Assembly (NCBI GenBank): GCA_937891875.1
Contig: CALATR010000716.1
Coordinates: 1-12,929 of the forward strand
DNA: 12,929 bases
Origin: an uncultured Pseudomonadota bacterium
GTDB taxonomy: Bacteria > Myxococcota_A > UBA796 > GCA-2862545
Reading direction: 5' to 3'
In this document: in pieces, positions 1 to 7,456 of the stretch
How positions within the stretch are numbered: the first letter of the stretch is position 1
Layout: each line of letters opens with the position of its first letter
The notes under the pieces: generated by a model
Told to the model about the DNA's origin: nothing
Databases searched by the model: none
What the model saw: the letters and a program-made list of their open reading frames with translations, nothing else
Made by a program: the position numbers and the translations under genes

Positions 1-476
1 AGGGCGAATCCGAGGGCGACCAGGCCGACTCCGAAGGCGACCAGGCCGACTCCGAAGGCGACCAGGGCGACCAGGGCGACTCCGAGGGCGACCAGGGCGA
101 CTCCGAGGGCGACCAGGGCGACCAGGGCGACCAGGGCGATCAGGGCGACCAGGGAGCTCAGAGTGACTCCGTCGCACAGGCAGACGCGTCCTCGGCGGGT
201 ATGAACGAGGACGACGGTGACCCGGCCGGGGCCGCCGATGCCGCGAGCGAGCAAGACGGCGGGTCCGAAGAGGACCAGGCGGGCACCGCGGGCACCCCCG
301 ACCCGCAGGACGGCCCCGTTGCCGGGCTCGCAGCGACCGCAGGCGAGGACGAAGGTCTCACCGCCGCCCAGGCCGCGGCGCTCATCCGGGCCGCAGGAGG
401 CAACGGCGCCACCGTGCCTCTCTTCGCCCCGGACCAGCCGCCGGCCGACGAACGAACCCCAAGCAAGGACTGGTGA
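1..476 (+). CDS. C-terminal part of a BatC-like (Bat aerotolerance complex) protein, 5' truncated
   Basis: An open frame enters from the left edge (first full codon at base 3) and stops with TGA at 474-476, giving about 157 visible residues. The visible part is a low-complexity acidic tail made of GDQ and DSEGDQ units, then an Asp/Glu/Ala-rich linker. A short helical segment follows (sequence EGLTAAQAAALIRAAG) and the protein ends in KDW. TPR proteins of Bat operons (BatC, or BatB/BatC fusions) characteristically have a Gln/Asp/Gly-rich tail, a short 'LS.EEA..LL.AL' helix and a KDW end. The batD gene begins 4 bases after the stop, which supports this reading. The TPR or VWA domains would lie off the left edge, so the assignment rests on tail and context. 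An internal ATG at 201 lies inside the tail and is unlikely to be a start. Confidence 0.7.
   Translation, partial: GESEGDQADSEGDQADSEGDQGDQGDSEGDQGDSEGDQGDQGDQGDQGDQGAQSDSVAQADASSAGMNEDDGDPAGAADAASEQDGGSEEDQAGTAGTPDPQDGPVAGLAATAGEDEGLTAAQAAALIRAAGGNGATVPLFAPDQPPADERTPSKDW
3..152 (+). repeat. In-frame 9-bp/18-bp tandem repeat coding GDQ and DSEGDQ
   Basis: Bases 3-152 are built almost wholly from the 9-mer GGCGACCAG (Gly-Asp-Gln) and an 18-mer that adds GAC-TCC-GAG/GAA (Asp-Ser-Glu) before it. Codon choice is nearly invariant: one GAT for GAC, GCC replacing GGC twice near the left end, and alternating GAA/GAG. Such nucleotide-level identity points to recent expansion by slippage or unequal recombination rather than old protein-level selection. 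The repeat keeps frame and lies inside the BatC-like tail. It may extend left of the window. Confidence 0.93.
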
Positions 477-480
477 TCCC

Positions 481-2259
481 ATGCGCACGATGACCCTGCT
501 GACCCTTCTTCTGGCCCACACCCCTACATGGGCCGCTACTCAGGCCGAGCTGACCCCCGAGACCGTCGCGCCCGGTCAGCCCGCCACGCTGACCATCACG
601 ACCGACACGGGCGCACCACCGACGCTGGGGAGCATTCCTGGCGTTCAGATCGCCGGCACCGGACGATCCACCCAGGTCCAGATCATCAACGGCGCCGTGA
701 GCCAACAGACCACGTACACCTACCGTCTGGTCCCTGGCGCCGAGGGCACCTACGACCTGGGGCCCTACACGGTGGGCCCGGACCGGACGCCACCGCTCAC
801 GCTCCGTGTCGATCCGAACGCGCCGTCCGCCTCCCGCGCTCCGGCGTGGTCCAGCCCGGTCGCACCCGGTCGGTCGACCCAAGCCGCGCCGCCGGCCCCC
901 ACCGCGGACGCCGAGCGCGCGTTCGCCCGGATGTGGCTCGAAGACACCGAACCCGTCGTGGGCCAGGCGATCCCCCTCACGGTCAGCGCCTACCTCCGAA
1001 ACGACGTCGGGGGAACGCTCGAGGCGGCCCCGTCGCTCGAAGCCCCCGACTTCATCGTCGAGGGCCTCGACGAGGAGCCCACCCGCAGCGAGACCGAGGT
1101 CGACGGCGTGCCGCACACCCGGTTCACGTGGACCGCGAGCCTCACACCTGTTCGCGCCGGAACCTACGAGCTGTCCACCTCCATCCCCGCGACGATTCAG
1201 TGGGTCGAGCGCACCGCCTCCCCGCGCCGTCGCTCCCTGCTCGACGAGCTGATCGCGGACGACCCGTTCTTCCGCAACTCCGGGCTGCCGAGCATGCTCC
1301 AGCAGTTCGGCAGCATGGGTATGGGCTTCTCGGAGCCCCAGGTGCGCAGCGCTCATGTCGACCTCACGACGCGACGCTCGCTGACGGTTGCCCTGCCCCC
1401 CGCGGACGGGCGGCCCGACGACTATGCGGGTGCCGTCGGGGACTTCGTCGTCGCCCTGCAGGATGCACCCGAGGAAAGGTCCGTGGGCGAGCCGGTCGAG
1501 CTGGTGTGGACGGTGTCCGGCAAGGGCAACTTCGATGCGCTGGACGTGACCGGCATCGCCGACGGCGAGACCTGGGACTCCTACCCCGTCGAGCGAGCGT
1601 TCGAGCCGACCAACCGCTCCCGCACCAAGGGAACCCTGACGCTGACCCAGCTCGTCGTGCCGAGGGAGCCCGGGGAGCTCGACCTGCCACCCCTGGCCTT
1701 CAGCTGGTTCGACCCGGCCGCCGAGGCGTACCGGACGAGCACCGTGGATCTCCCGACGATTCGGGTCACGGGTACCGCGGCAGGCGCTCAGACTGTGGCC
1801 TCCAGGGTCGACGCCGTATCGACCAGCAACGCGGCCGAGCCCAGCATCCGCGACGTCCGCAGTGAGCGCTTGCTCCCCATCACGGCCCACGCCGGTGTCC
1901 TCTGGGTCGTTGGGGCACTGTGGGCCACGCTCACGGCCGTCTGGCTGTTCGGCGACTGGCTGCGGTCGAGTATCCTGGCGCTACTGGGCGTCGCTCGCGG
2001 GCACGGGAGCACCGTCACCCTCCGTCGCAAGCTCCGTCGGGCCATCGAGCGAGGCGACGCGGACGGCCTGATCGAGGCCGGCCTGGCGCTGGTGGAGGCC
2101 GGCGCGGTCGATCGCGCTGCGGCGTCCACTCGGGCCTTCATCGCCGAGACCGAGCGCGTCCGGTACGGACATCGCACCCCAGACCTGGAAGCCCTCACCC
2201 AGCACGCAGCCGCCATGCTCGGCGACCGGGAACCGCTCATCCGAAAGGAGGCCGCATGA
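481..2259 (+). CDS. batD: BatD-like membrane protein of the Bat aerotolerance complex
   Basis: This 592-residue protein is a BatD (Pfam 'oxygen tolerance') homologue, in the usual length range for the family. ATG at 481 opens a signal peptide (residues 1-18, hydrophobic core TLLTLLLA, probable cleavage after TWA), which rules out the in-frame start at 217 inside the upstream gene. Residues about 20-460 are beta-rich Ig-like periplasmic domains, beginning with an 'aeLtPetvapGqpatLtit' strand typical of BatD. One transmembrane helix (about 471-490) follows, then a charged helical cytoplasmic tail of about 100 residues. The ribosome site is weak (GGTGA at 472-476, overlapping the batC stop), so coupling to upstream translation is likely. 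The stop overlaps the next gene as ATGA. In Bacteroides and Francisella, Bat proteins affect oxygen and stress tolerance, but the molecular activity of BatD is unknown; it probably assembles with VWA-domain Bat proteins in the envelope. Confidence 0.87.
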   Translation: MRTMTLLTLLLAHTPTWAATQAELTPETVAPGQPATLTITTDTGAPPTLGSIPGVQIAGTGRSTQVQIINGAVSQQTTYTYRLVPGAEGTYDLGPYTVGPDRTPPLTLRVDPNAPSASRAPAWSSPVAPGRSTQAAPPAPTADAERAFARMWLEDTEPVVGQAIPLTVSAYLRNDVGGTLEAAPSLEAPDFIVEGLDEEPTRSETEVDGVPHTRFTWTASLTPVRAGTYELSTSIPATIQWVERTASPRRRSLLDELIADDPFFRNSGLPSMLQQFGSMGMGFSEPQVRSAHVDLTTRRSLTVALPPADGRPDDYAGAVGDFVVALQDAPEERSVGEPVELVWTVSGKGNFDALDVTGIADGETWDSYPVERAFEPTNRSRTKGTLTLTQLVVPREPGELDLPPLAFSWFDPAAEAYRTSTVDLPTIRVTGTAAGAQTVASRVDAVSTSNAAEPSIRDVRSERLLPITAHAGVLWVVGALWATLTAVWLFGDWLRSSILALLGVARGHGSTVTLRRKLRRAIERGDADGLIEAGLALVEAGAVDRAAASTRAFIAETERVRYGHRTPDLEALTQHAAAMLGDREPLIRKEAA

Positions 2260-2852
2260 TCCGCAATATGTACCCCTACAAAGCGCTGGTCGCCATCCTC
2301 TGCATCTCGGCCCTGCTCCTGGCCCCGCTCGTCGCCCGCGCCGAGTGGTCCTCGGGCGAGCTCGCCGCTCGGGCCGAGACCGCCGAACACCCCGGTGAGG
2401 CCGCCCTGGCTCGTCATCGCGCCGCGCTGCTCGATCCCGCCTCGGCGGACAGTACCGTGCATCCGGTCGCCATCAGCCCCCTCCAGCCTCGGTATCTGGC
2501 TTTGACCTTCACCGGCGGCGTGGCCCTGGGGCTCGGCGGGATCGCCTGGCTGGCCATCTCCGGCCGCCGACGCTCCGCCCTGGCCCTGGGAGTACTCGGT
2601 CTCTCCGCCGCCACCGCGGCAGCGGTTCCGTTGGCCCAGCTGGCAAGAGCCCGCGACCTCGCGATCGCGATGGAGGACGTCGCCGTCCACCTCTCGCCGG
2701 CCCCCTCTGCTCCCGAGACCGGAACCCTGAGCGCGGGCGATGCTGTTCGCATCGGGGCGGAACACGCCGACTTCGTGGAGGTGTCTACGGCGCACGTGTC
2801 GGGATGGGTGCCCCGGACGGCCTTGACGCGGGTCGTCCCCCTCGGCGCATGA
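2256..2852 (+). CDS. Short BatE-like membrane protein with C-terminal SH3-type domain
   Basis: This 198-residue protein starts at ATG 2256, which overlaps the batD stop as ATGA and sits 4-5 bases after a strong AAAGGAGG site (2244-2251). Residues 8-29 form a signal peptide or first membrane helix ending ARA. Residues 35-60 form a helical pair resembling a single degenerate TPR. Two membrane helices follow (about 81-102 and 107-127). The C-terminus (about 138-195) looks like a bacterial SH3 domain, with '.A.G.L.aGd.V.i......F.eV......GWV' spacing and a GWVP turn at 183-186. Canonical BatE has several TPRs before an SH3 domain, and gene position right after batD fits that role. Here the TPR array is almost absent, so this is a reduced or divergent BatE. 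The SH3 call is from pattern, not a database search. Confidence 0.66.
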   Translation: MIRNMYPYKALVAILCISALLLAPLVARAEWSSGELAARAETAEHPGEAALARHRAALLDPASADSTVHPVAISPLQPRYLALTFTGGVALGLGGIAWLAISGRRRSALALGVLGLSAATAAAVPLAQLARARDLAIAMEDVAVHLSPAPSAPETGTLSAGDAVRIGAEHADFVEVSTAHVSGWVPRTALTRVVPLGA

Positions 2853-2876
2853 TGGCTCCTCGGGGAGGCGGGCGGC

Positions 2877-3557
2877 ATGTACATCCTGGTGGTCGAGGAC
2901 GACGCACGGATTCGTGAGTTCCTGGAACAGGGGCTTCGTGCCAACGGGCACACCGTGGACATTGCTCCGGATGGAACCGAGGGGTTGGGGCTGCTGCGCA
3001 CCAACCCCTACGACGTGGCGATCATCGACCGGATGCTGCCGGGAATGGACGGGCTCACGCTCATCCAGACGGCGCGAGCCCGTGGCACGACCACGCCCAT
3101 TCTCGTGCTCAGCGCGAAGACCGCCGTCGAGGACCGGGTCGCGGGACTGCAGGTCGGCGCGGACGACTACCTGACGAAGCCCTACTCCTACGCCGAGCTC
3201 GAAGCCCGACTCCTGGCGCTTCAGCGGCGGAGCTCCGGGCAGGTCACCGAGTCCACGACGCTCCGGGTGGGACCGCTGGAGCTCGACCGGCTCAGCCGCC
3301 GCGTCGCCCGAGGGGGCGTCGAGCTCGAGCTGCAGCCGAAGGAGTACGCCCTGCTCGAGTACCTGATGCAGCACGCCGGCCAGGTGGTCACCAAGGCCAC
3401 GCTGCTCGACCGGATCTGGGGGATCAGCTTCGACCCGCAGACCAACGTGGTTGACGTGCTCGTCAGCCGGCTGCGCGCCAAGCTCGATAAGCCCTTCGAC
3501 GAGCCGATGCTGAGGACCCGGCGAGGGGTGGGGTACGTCCTGGAAGCCCCGGAATGA
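2877..3557 (+). CDS. OmpR/PhoB-family two-component response regulator
   Basis: This 226-residue DNA-binding response regulator starts at ATG 2877 behind GGGGAGG (2862-2868), 24 bases after the batE stop. The receiver domain (1-117) has the acidic pair E7/D8-D9, the phospho-accepting Asp51 in 'DVAIIDRMLPGMDG', Ser79 and Lys101 in 'LTKPYS', so it should be phosphorylatable. The winged-helix domain (about 124-226) ends with the typical 'LRTRRGVGYVLEAPE' wing. It overlaps the histidine kinase gene by ATGA (3554-3557), so the two are translated together and form a cognate pair. No separate promoter is evident in the 24-base gap, suggesting co-expression with the bat genes. Its target genes cannot be read from this window; the flanking operons are plausible but untested. 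Confidence 0.96.
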   Translation: MYILVVEDDARIREFLEQGLRANGHTVDIAPDGTEGLGLLRTNPYDVAIIDRMLPGMDGLTLIQTARARGTTTPILVLSAKTAVEDRVAGLQVGADDYLTKPYSYAELEARLLALQRRSSGQVTESTTLRVGPLELDRLSRRVARGGVELELQPKEYALLEYLMQHAGQVVTKATLLDRIWGISFDPQTNVVDVLVSRLRAKLDKPFDEPMLRTRRGVGYVLEAPE

Positions 3558-4819
3558 CCCTCACTCGACGCCTGAACCTCTGGTACGGCCTGGTGCTCGT
3601 CGCCGCGGTGTCGTTGGCGGGCGTCGTCGTGGAGCTCACCACCACCCGGCTGGCGAGCGCGCGGCGTACCGCCCTGATCGAGGAGATCCAGGCCGAGGTG
3701 ACGCGCGCCTACGAGGCCGGTGGCGTCGACGCAGCGGGCGACGTCGAGTTTCCAGGCGTACAGCTTCGGCTCCGGGACGACGCTGGACGCCCATTGACCG
3801 GCATCGATCGGCCCACCACGCCCGGCGTGACCGTTCGCACCCGGATCGTGAAGGGGGTGTGGCTGGACACCGTGCTCCCGGATGCCGCGCTCGCGCAGGG
3901 CCGACGGGATGCGCGAGTCGCCGTGGGCGGAGGCGGGCTGCTGGTACTCCTCCTCGGGCTGGGCGGAGGGCTGTGGGCCACCCGACGCGCGCTCGACCCC
4001 ATCCGAGCCGTCGCGCGGGCTGCGCGCTCGGCGCTCGACACGGGAGATCCTGCAGCTCGAGTGCCCTCTCCGGGCACCGGAGACGAGCTCGACGACATGG
4101 TCGGCGTGCTCAACGAGCTGCTGCAGACCGACCAGGAGCGCATCGAGCAGATGCGCGCCAGCCTCGACCACATCGGGCACGACCTCCGAACGCCGATGAC
4201 CCGCATCCGTGCCGCCGCCGAGCTGGCCCTGTCGCGCGACGATCCGGACGAGCGGGCAGGCGCCCTGGAGGTCGCCATCGAGGAGGCCACCGCCACCGAG
4301 CAGCTGCTGACCCGCCTGCTCGACCTCACCCGCGCGGAGGCCGGGATGCTCCCCCTCGACCTTCGCGAGCTCGAGCCCGACGCCCTGCTGCGCCGGGTCG
4401 CCGCGCTGTACGAGCACGTGGCCGAGGAGCGAGACATCCAGCTCGTGGTCGACGCGCACCCGGTCCCGACCATCGTCGCGGATCGCACCCGCCTCGAGCA
4501 GGCGCTGGCCAACCTGGTCGACAACGCCATCAAGTTCTCGCCGAATGGGGCCCGCGTCCGCCTGTCCACGACGTCTGACGACGACCACGTCCACCTGGTC
4601 GTCGAGGACGAGGGGCCTGGCATTCCGGAGACGGACCGGGAACGGGTGTTCGAGCGACTCGTCCGCGGCGACCCGAGCCGCAGCTCCCCTGGCGCAGGAC
4701 TGGGTCTGGCCATGGTCCGGGCCATCGCCCAAGCGCATGGGGGGAGCGTGCGCCTGGAGGACGGCGTCTCCGGCGGAGCCCGAGCCACCCTGGTGCTGCC
4801 CAGGCGCCCGTCGCCATGA
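3554..4819 (+). CDS. Sensor histidine kinase with HAMP domain
   Basis: This 421-residue inner-membrane kinase is the partner of the preceding regulator. It has a first transmembrane helix at about 10-28 and a small extracytoplasmic segment of about 90 residues with no recognisable ligand fold. A second helix at about 123-141 (Gly/Leu-rich) leads into a HAMP linker (about 142-195, with 'ALDPI' at its start). The dimerisation domain carries the H-box with His209 in 'HDLRTPMTRIR'. The HATPase domain shows the N-box (Asn320 and Asn324 in 'ALANLVDNAIKFS'), G1 'DEGPGI' (352-357) and G2 'GAGLGLAMV' (380-388). All catalytic motifs are intact. ATG at 3554 overlaps the regulator stop, and its own stop overlaps the antiporter start, both as ATGA. 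The signal is unknown; its place between bat and an ion antiporter suggests an envelope, redox or pH cue, which is inference. Confidence 0.96.
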   Translation: MTLTRRLNLWYGLVLVAAVSLAGVVVELTTTRLASARRTALIEEIQAEVTRAYEAGGVDAAGDVEFPGVQLRLRDDAGRPLTGIDRPTTPGVTVRTRIVKGVWLDTVLPDAALAQGRRDARVAVGGGGLLVLLLGLGGGLWATRRALDPIRAVARAARSALDTGDPAARVPSPGTGDELDDMVGVLNELLQTDQERIEQMRASLDHIGHDLRTPMTRIRAAAELALSRDDPDERAGALEVAIEEATATEQLLTRLLDLTRAEAGMLPLDLRELEPDALLRRVAALYEHVAEERDIQLVVDAHPVPTIVADRTRLEQALANLVDNAIKFSPNGARVRLSTTSDDDHVHLVVEDEGPGIPETDRERVFERLVRGDPSRSSPGAGLGLAMVRAIAQAHGGSVRLEDGVSGGARATLVLPRRPSP

Positions 4820-5988
4820 ACGAGACCGCCGCGCTCTTCCTCACCCTGGGCCTGGTGCTAGGGCTCGCTCGGGTCGCTCGCGCGGGGGCTCACCTCCTGC
4901 ACGTACCGCAGGTATCGATCCTGATGCTGGCAGGGCTGCTCAGCGGTCCCATGGCGTTGGACCTCATCCCCGAATCGGTGCGGACGTCGTACCCCACGGT
5001 CGCCGAGGCCACACTCGCCATGGTGGGGTTCCTCCTCGGCGGTGAGCTGTCGCTGCGCAACCTGGCCGAGCGTGGACGGGCCGTCCTCTCGATCTCGATC
5101 GTCGACACCCTGCTGACCTTCGCCATGGTGGGCGCCGGCCTCTGGGCCCTCGGGCTCCCCTGGCCGGCAGCCGCGGTCCTGGGCTGCGCGGCCGTCGCAA
5201 CGGACCCGGCAGCCGTCCAGAGCGTCATCCAGGAGAGCCGCGCCGACGGCCCGATCTCCAAGACCCTGCTCGGGGTGGTCGCGATCGACGACCTGTGGGG
5301 CATCCTGCTATTCTCGGTCGTCATCGCCTTCATCCCGGGCGCAGGAGAGGGCGGCTTGTGGGCGGGTGCCGCCGAGTCCGTCGGTTCCATCGCGGCGGGT
5401 GCCGCCCTCGGCGGCGTCATGGCCCTCGTGACGGGTAAGCTGGACCGCGGGAGGCCCACCCTGGAAGAGGCGCTCGCCTTCGTGTTCATCGCGGTCGGTG
5501 TGGCGGAGGCGCTCGACCTCTCATACCTGCTCACTGCCGTGTCCATGGGGGCGGTGGTCTCGAATCTAGCGACCTCCCACGAGCACACCTTCCGCGAGAT
5601 CGAGGGCATCGAGTGGCCCTTCCTCGTGGTGTTCTTCGTGCTCTCCGGGGCGTCGATGGAGCCTGCCGGACCTGGCGGGTCCGCGATGATCGCGGTCGGT
5701 GCCTATGTCGCGCTCCGGACCAGCGCCCGTGTCGTCGCCGGCTGGACCGGCTCCCGACTCGGAGGTCTCGAGCGGCGCGCGGGCATCCTGGGCCTCGGGC
5801 TGCTACCACAGGCCGGCGTGGCGCTCGGCCTGGTGCTGGTGGTCGCGGAGCGCATCCCGGAGGTGGGCACCCAGGCGCTGCCCGTCGTCATCCTGGGCAC
5901 GGTGGTGTTCGAGGTGGTCGGTCCCGTCGTGACGCGAGCGGTGCTCCGACAGCTCGGCGAGACGGGCCGCCGCGAGGTCGGGAGCTGA
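4816..5988 (+). CDS. CPA2-type cation:proton antiporter, membrane domain only
   Basis: This 390-residue polytopic membrane protein with about 11-13 hydrophobic helices belongs to the Na+/H+ exchanger (CPA) superfamily, Kef-like branch. Two hallmarks are visible: 'ATDPAAV' (128-134) in the unwound-helix region and the adjacent Asp158-Asp159 pair in 'VVAIDDLWGILLF', the ion-binding site typical of electrogenic CPA2 exchangers (CPA1 has Asn-Asp). It ends soon after the last helix with no cytoplasmic RCK/TrkA-N domain, unlike KefB and KefC, so nucleotide or glutathione gating is not expected in cis. The ATG at 4816 overlaps the kinase stop (ATGA), placing it last in the + strand operon. It probably exchanges Na+ or K+ for protons across the inner membrane; the ion cannot be decided from sequence. 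Confidence 0.94.
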   Translation: MNETAALFLTLGLVLGLARVARAGAHLLHVPQVSILMLAGLLSGPMALDLIPESVRTSYPTVAEATLAMVGFLLGGELSLRNLAERGRAVLSISIVDTLLTFAMVGAGLWALGLPWPAAAVLGCAAVATDPAAVQSVIQESRADGPISKTLLGVVAIDDLWGILLFSVVIAFIPGAGEGGLWAGAAESVGSIAAGAALGGVMALVTGKLDRGRPTLEEALAFVFIAVGVAEALDLSYLLTAVSMGAVVSNLATSHEHTFREIEGIEWPFLVVFFVLSGASMEPAGPGGSAMIAVGAYVALRTSARVVAGWTGSRLGGLERRAGILGLGLLPQAGVALGLVLVVAERIPEVGTQALPVVILGTVVFEVVGPVVTRAVLRQLGETGRREVGS

Positions 5989-6021
5989 GCGGAGCCGAGC
6001 GTATGCGCCATGCGCGCAGCA

Positions 6022-6537
6022 TCATCGCTCCTCGTCGTCATCGGCATCGTGCAGGACCGCAGGGTCCGAGCCCTGCTGCTGCGTACCGTGAAGCCAACTG
6101 GCCACGGCGAGGCCCACCACGGCCGAGGCCAGTGCGAAGATGTGCAAGGCGTCGGTGGTCTTGAGGTCGAGGAGGATGAACTTCCGGGCGAGGGCGATCT
6201 GCGCGATCAGCATGACGGTCCTCACCTGGACGATGTGCTGTCTCCTGTGCACCACCTTCACGATCGAGTGCTTGAACTCCAGCGCGATGAGCAGGGTCAT
6301 GATCGCGCCGAACACGGTCTGGAATGTCGCGTGCTCGAGCGGATCCAGCCCCGCGACGAACAGGTCGAATGCGACCATCCTGACCAGGTTCCAGAGGGCA
6401 ACTACAACGACGCCGACGATGACAAATCCCAGCAAGACGGCAATCAGTTGTTCGAAGCGTTCGTAGAACGTCATCACACGCCAGAATCGGGCGAGGTCCG
6501 AAACGGGCGGCTCCGAGCGATGCTCGATTTCCTTCAT
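6022..6537 (-). CDS. PsiE-family inner-membrane protein
   Basis: This 171-residue protein has four predicted membrane helices (about 29-53, 71-90, 106-124, 130-150) and matches the phosphate-starvation-inducible PsiE family. The most telling part is residues 87-125, where 'EFKHSIVKVVHRR' is followed by 'VRTVMLIAQIALARKFILLD'. E. coli PsiE is phosphate- and cAMP-regulated but its biochemical role is unknown; PsiE-like genes also occur in the locus of heat resistance. The chosen ATG at 6537 has GGAGAG (6547-6542) four bases upstream; an ATG at 6541 lies in another frame. The C-terminus is a hydrophilic acidic tail (DADDDEER). It is last in the - strand run, 34 bases after the bestrophin gene, and its stop faces the antiporter stop across 33 bases. 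Its 5' half is clearly less GC-rich than the rest of the window. Confidence 0.9.
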   Translation of the reverse strand: MKEIEHRSEPPVSDLARFWRVMTFYERFEQLIAVLLGFVIVGVVVVALWNLVRMVAFDLFVAGLDPLEHATFQTVFGAIMTLLIALEFKHSIVKVVHRRQHIVQVRTVMLIAQIALARKFILLDLKTTDALHIFALASAVVGLAVASWLHGTQQQGSDPAVLHDADDDEER

Positions 6538-6571
6538 TCATCTCTCCAGAATACAACGAGAATCAGCGCGA

Positions 6572-7420
6572 TCACGAGACCACCACCCCATACCGGGTGC
6601 TCGCCGCGGCCTGTTCGGTCACGTCGCGCTCGATGGTCTCGGTGATTCGGTCCAGCGGCAGGTCATTGGGATCGCGACCGAACGGATCGTCGAGCTCACT
6701 CCCCAGTGCCTCGATGGCGAACACCGGAAACGCGACAAGACCGACGACAAGTACGCTCCAAGCGCTGAGCTCGTCGACGATGGACAGCGGCAACGTCACC
6801 AGGAACGCCAGCACGATCTGGCGCACCAGGACGACGAATCCCACCGGCGTGGGAGTCTTGAGGATGCGCTCGCACCCTCCGAGGCGGTCGACGAGCGCGC
6901 TGAGCTCCTGCTCGGCGCGGTGGGTCATCGCGGGACCAAGCTCACCAGACGCCGCCTGGATGTGCTCCGACAGCGCCCTCGCGGCATGCAACGCAGGGTG
7001 GGGTGCTCCTGCGAGGTCCGCAGCGCGGTCTGCAGGCAAGAGTCTCTCCGCGTCGGCGGCAATCGGCTCGCCCCGAAGGGTCCTCTTCGTGCTGTGGGCG
7101 AACAGGGCTATCCATGGCGCCGTGTCGGCACCGAGCTGTGCGCCACCATGGGTCGCCAGGAGGCGATGCAGGTTGCGACTGGCGTTGACGATTCCCCCCC
7201 AGAGGGTCCGCCCCTCCCAGAACCGAGCGTATGCGGCGTTTGCCCTGAACCCAAGGGTCAGAGCCATCAGCGCGCCGCCCACCTCATGAAAGGCAAGCGG
7301 AAGACTCGGGGTCCACCAGCCCGTCTCGTGGAGACCCCAGAGGATGCCGGTCAACACGCAACACCCGAGGGTCTGAACGTAGACCGCAGGCTTCAGCGTG
7401 CCAAGCGGTGCCACGACCAT
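6572..7420 (-). CDS. Bestrophin-family (UPF0187) ion channel protein
   Basis: This 282-residue (from ATG) integral membrane protein belongs to the bacterial bestrophin family; members such as KpBest form pentameric channels. The signature 'LGFRANAAYARFWEGRTLWG' lies at about 56-75. The C-terminal cytoplasmic signature 'DDPFGRDPNDLPLD' at about 244-257 is shared by bacterial and animal bestrophins. Hydrophobic helices lie near 15-30, 46-56 and 195-240. The start is uncertain. ATG 7420 has no ribosome site, whereas a strong GAGGTGA (7463-7457) stands 3 bases before an in-frame CTG at 7453, which would add 11 residues (LYSYRRSRSAL) after an in-frame stop. Family members normally have residues before the first helix, so the longer form is attractive. 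It lies between the M48 protease (56 bases) and PsiE (34 bases) on the same strand. Confidence 0.92.
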   Translation of the reverse strand: MVVAPLGTLKPAVYVQTLGCCVLTGILWGLHETGWWTPSLPLAFHEVGGALMALTLGFRANAAYARFWEGRTLWGGIVNASRNLHRLLATHGGAQLGADTAPWIALFAHSTKRTLRGEPIAADAERLLPADRAADLAGAPHPALHAARALSEHIQAASGELGPAMTHRAEQELSALVDRLGGCERILKTPTPVGFVVLVRQIVLAFLVTLPLSIVDELSAWSVLVVGLVAFPVFAIEALGSELDDPFGRDPNDLPLDRITETIERDVTEQAAASTRYGVVVS

Positions 7421-7456
7421 CAGCGCGGACCGGCTTCGTCGGTAGCTGTACAGGGG

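Noticed and set aside
3..152. Possible CRISPR-like or satellite array at the left edge
   Set aside because: The units are 9 or 18 bases, contiguous, in frame and without unique spacers. It is a coding repeat.
201..476. Independent small gene starting at ATG 201
   Set aside because: The frame is continuous with the repeat-coding frame from base 3, and there is no ribosome site before 201. It is the tail of the BatC-like protein.
382..4738. Three long - strand open frames (382-1890, 1788-3374, 3221-4738)
   Set aside because: They overlap each other and run opposite batD, the regulator and the kinase, which are clearly real. Their translations are Arg/Gly-rich and show no domain.
6004..6018. 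Hairpin TGCGC-CATGC-GCGCA as a terminator between the convergent operons
   Set aside because: The stem has only 5 base pairs and no T-tract on either side, and part of it overlaps no clear 3' end. It is too weak to call.
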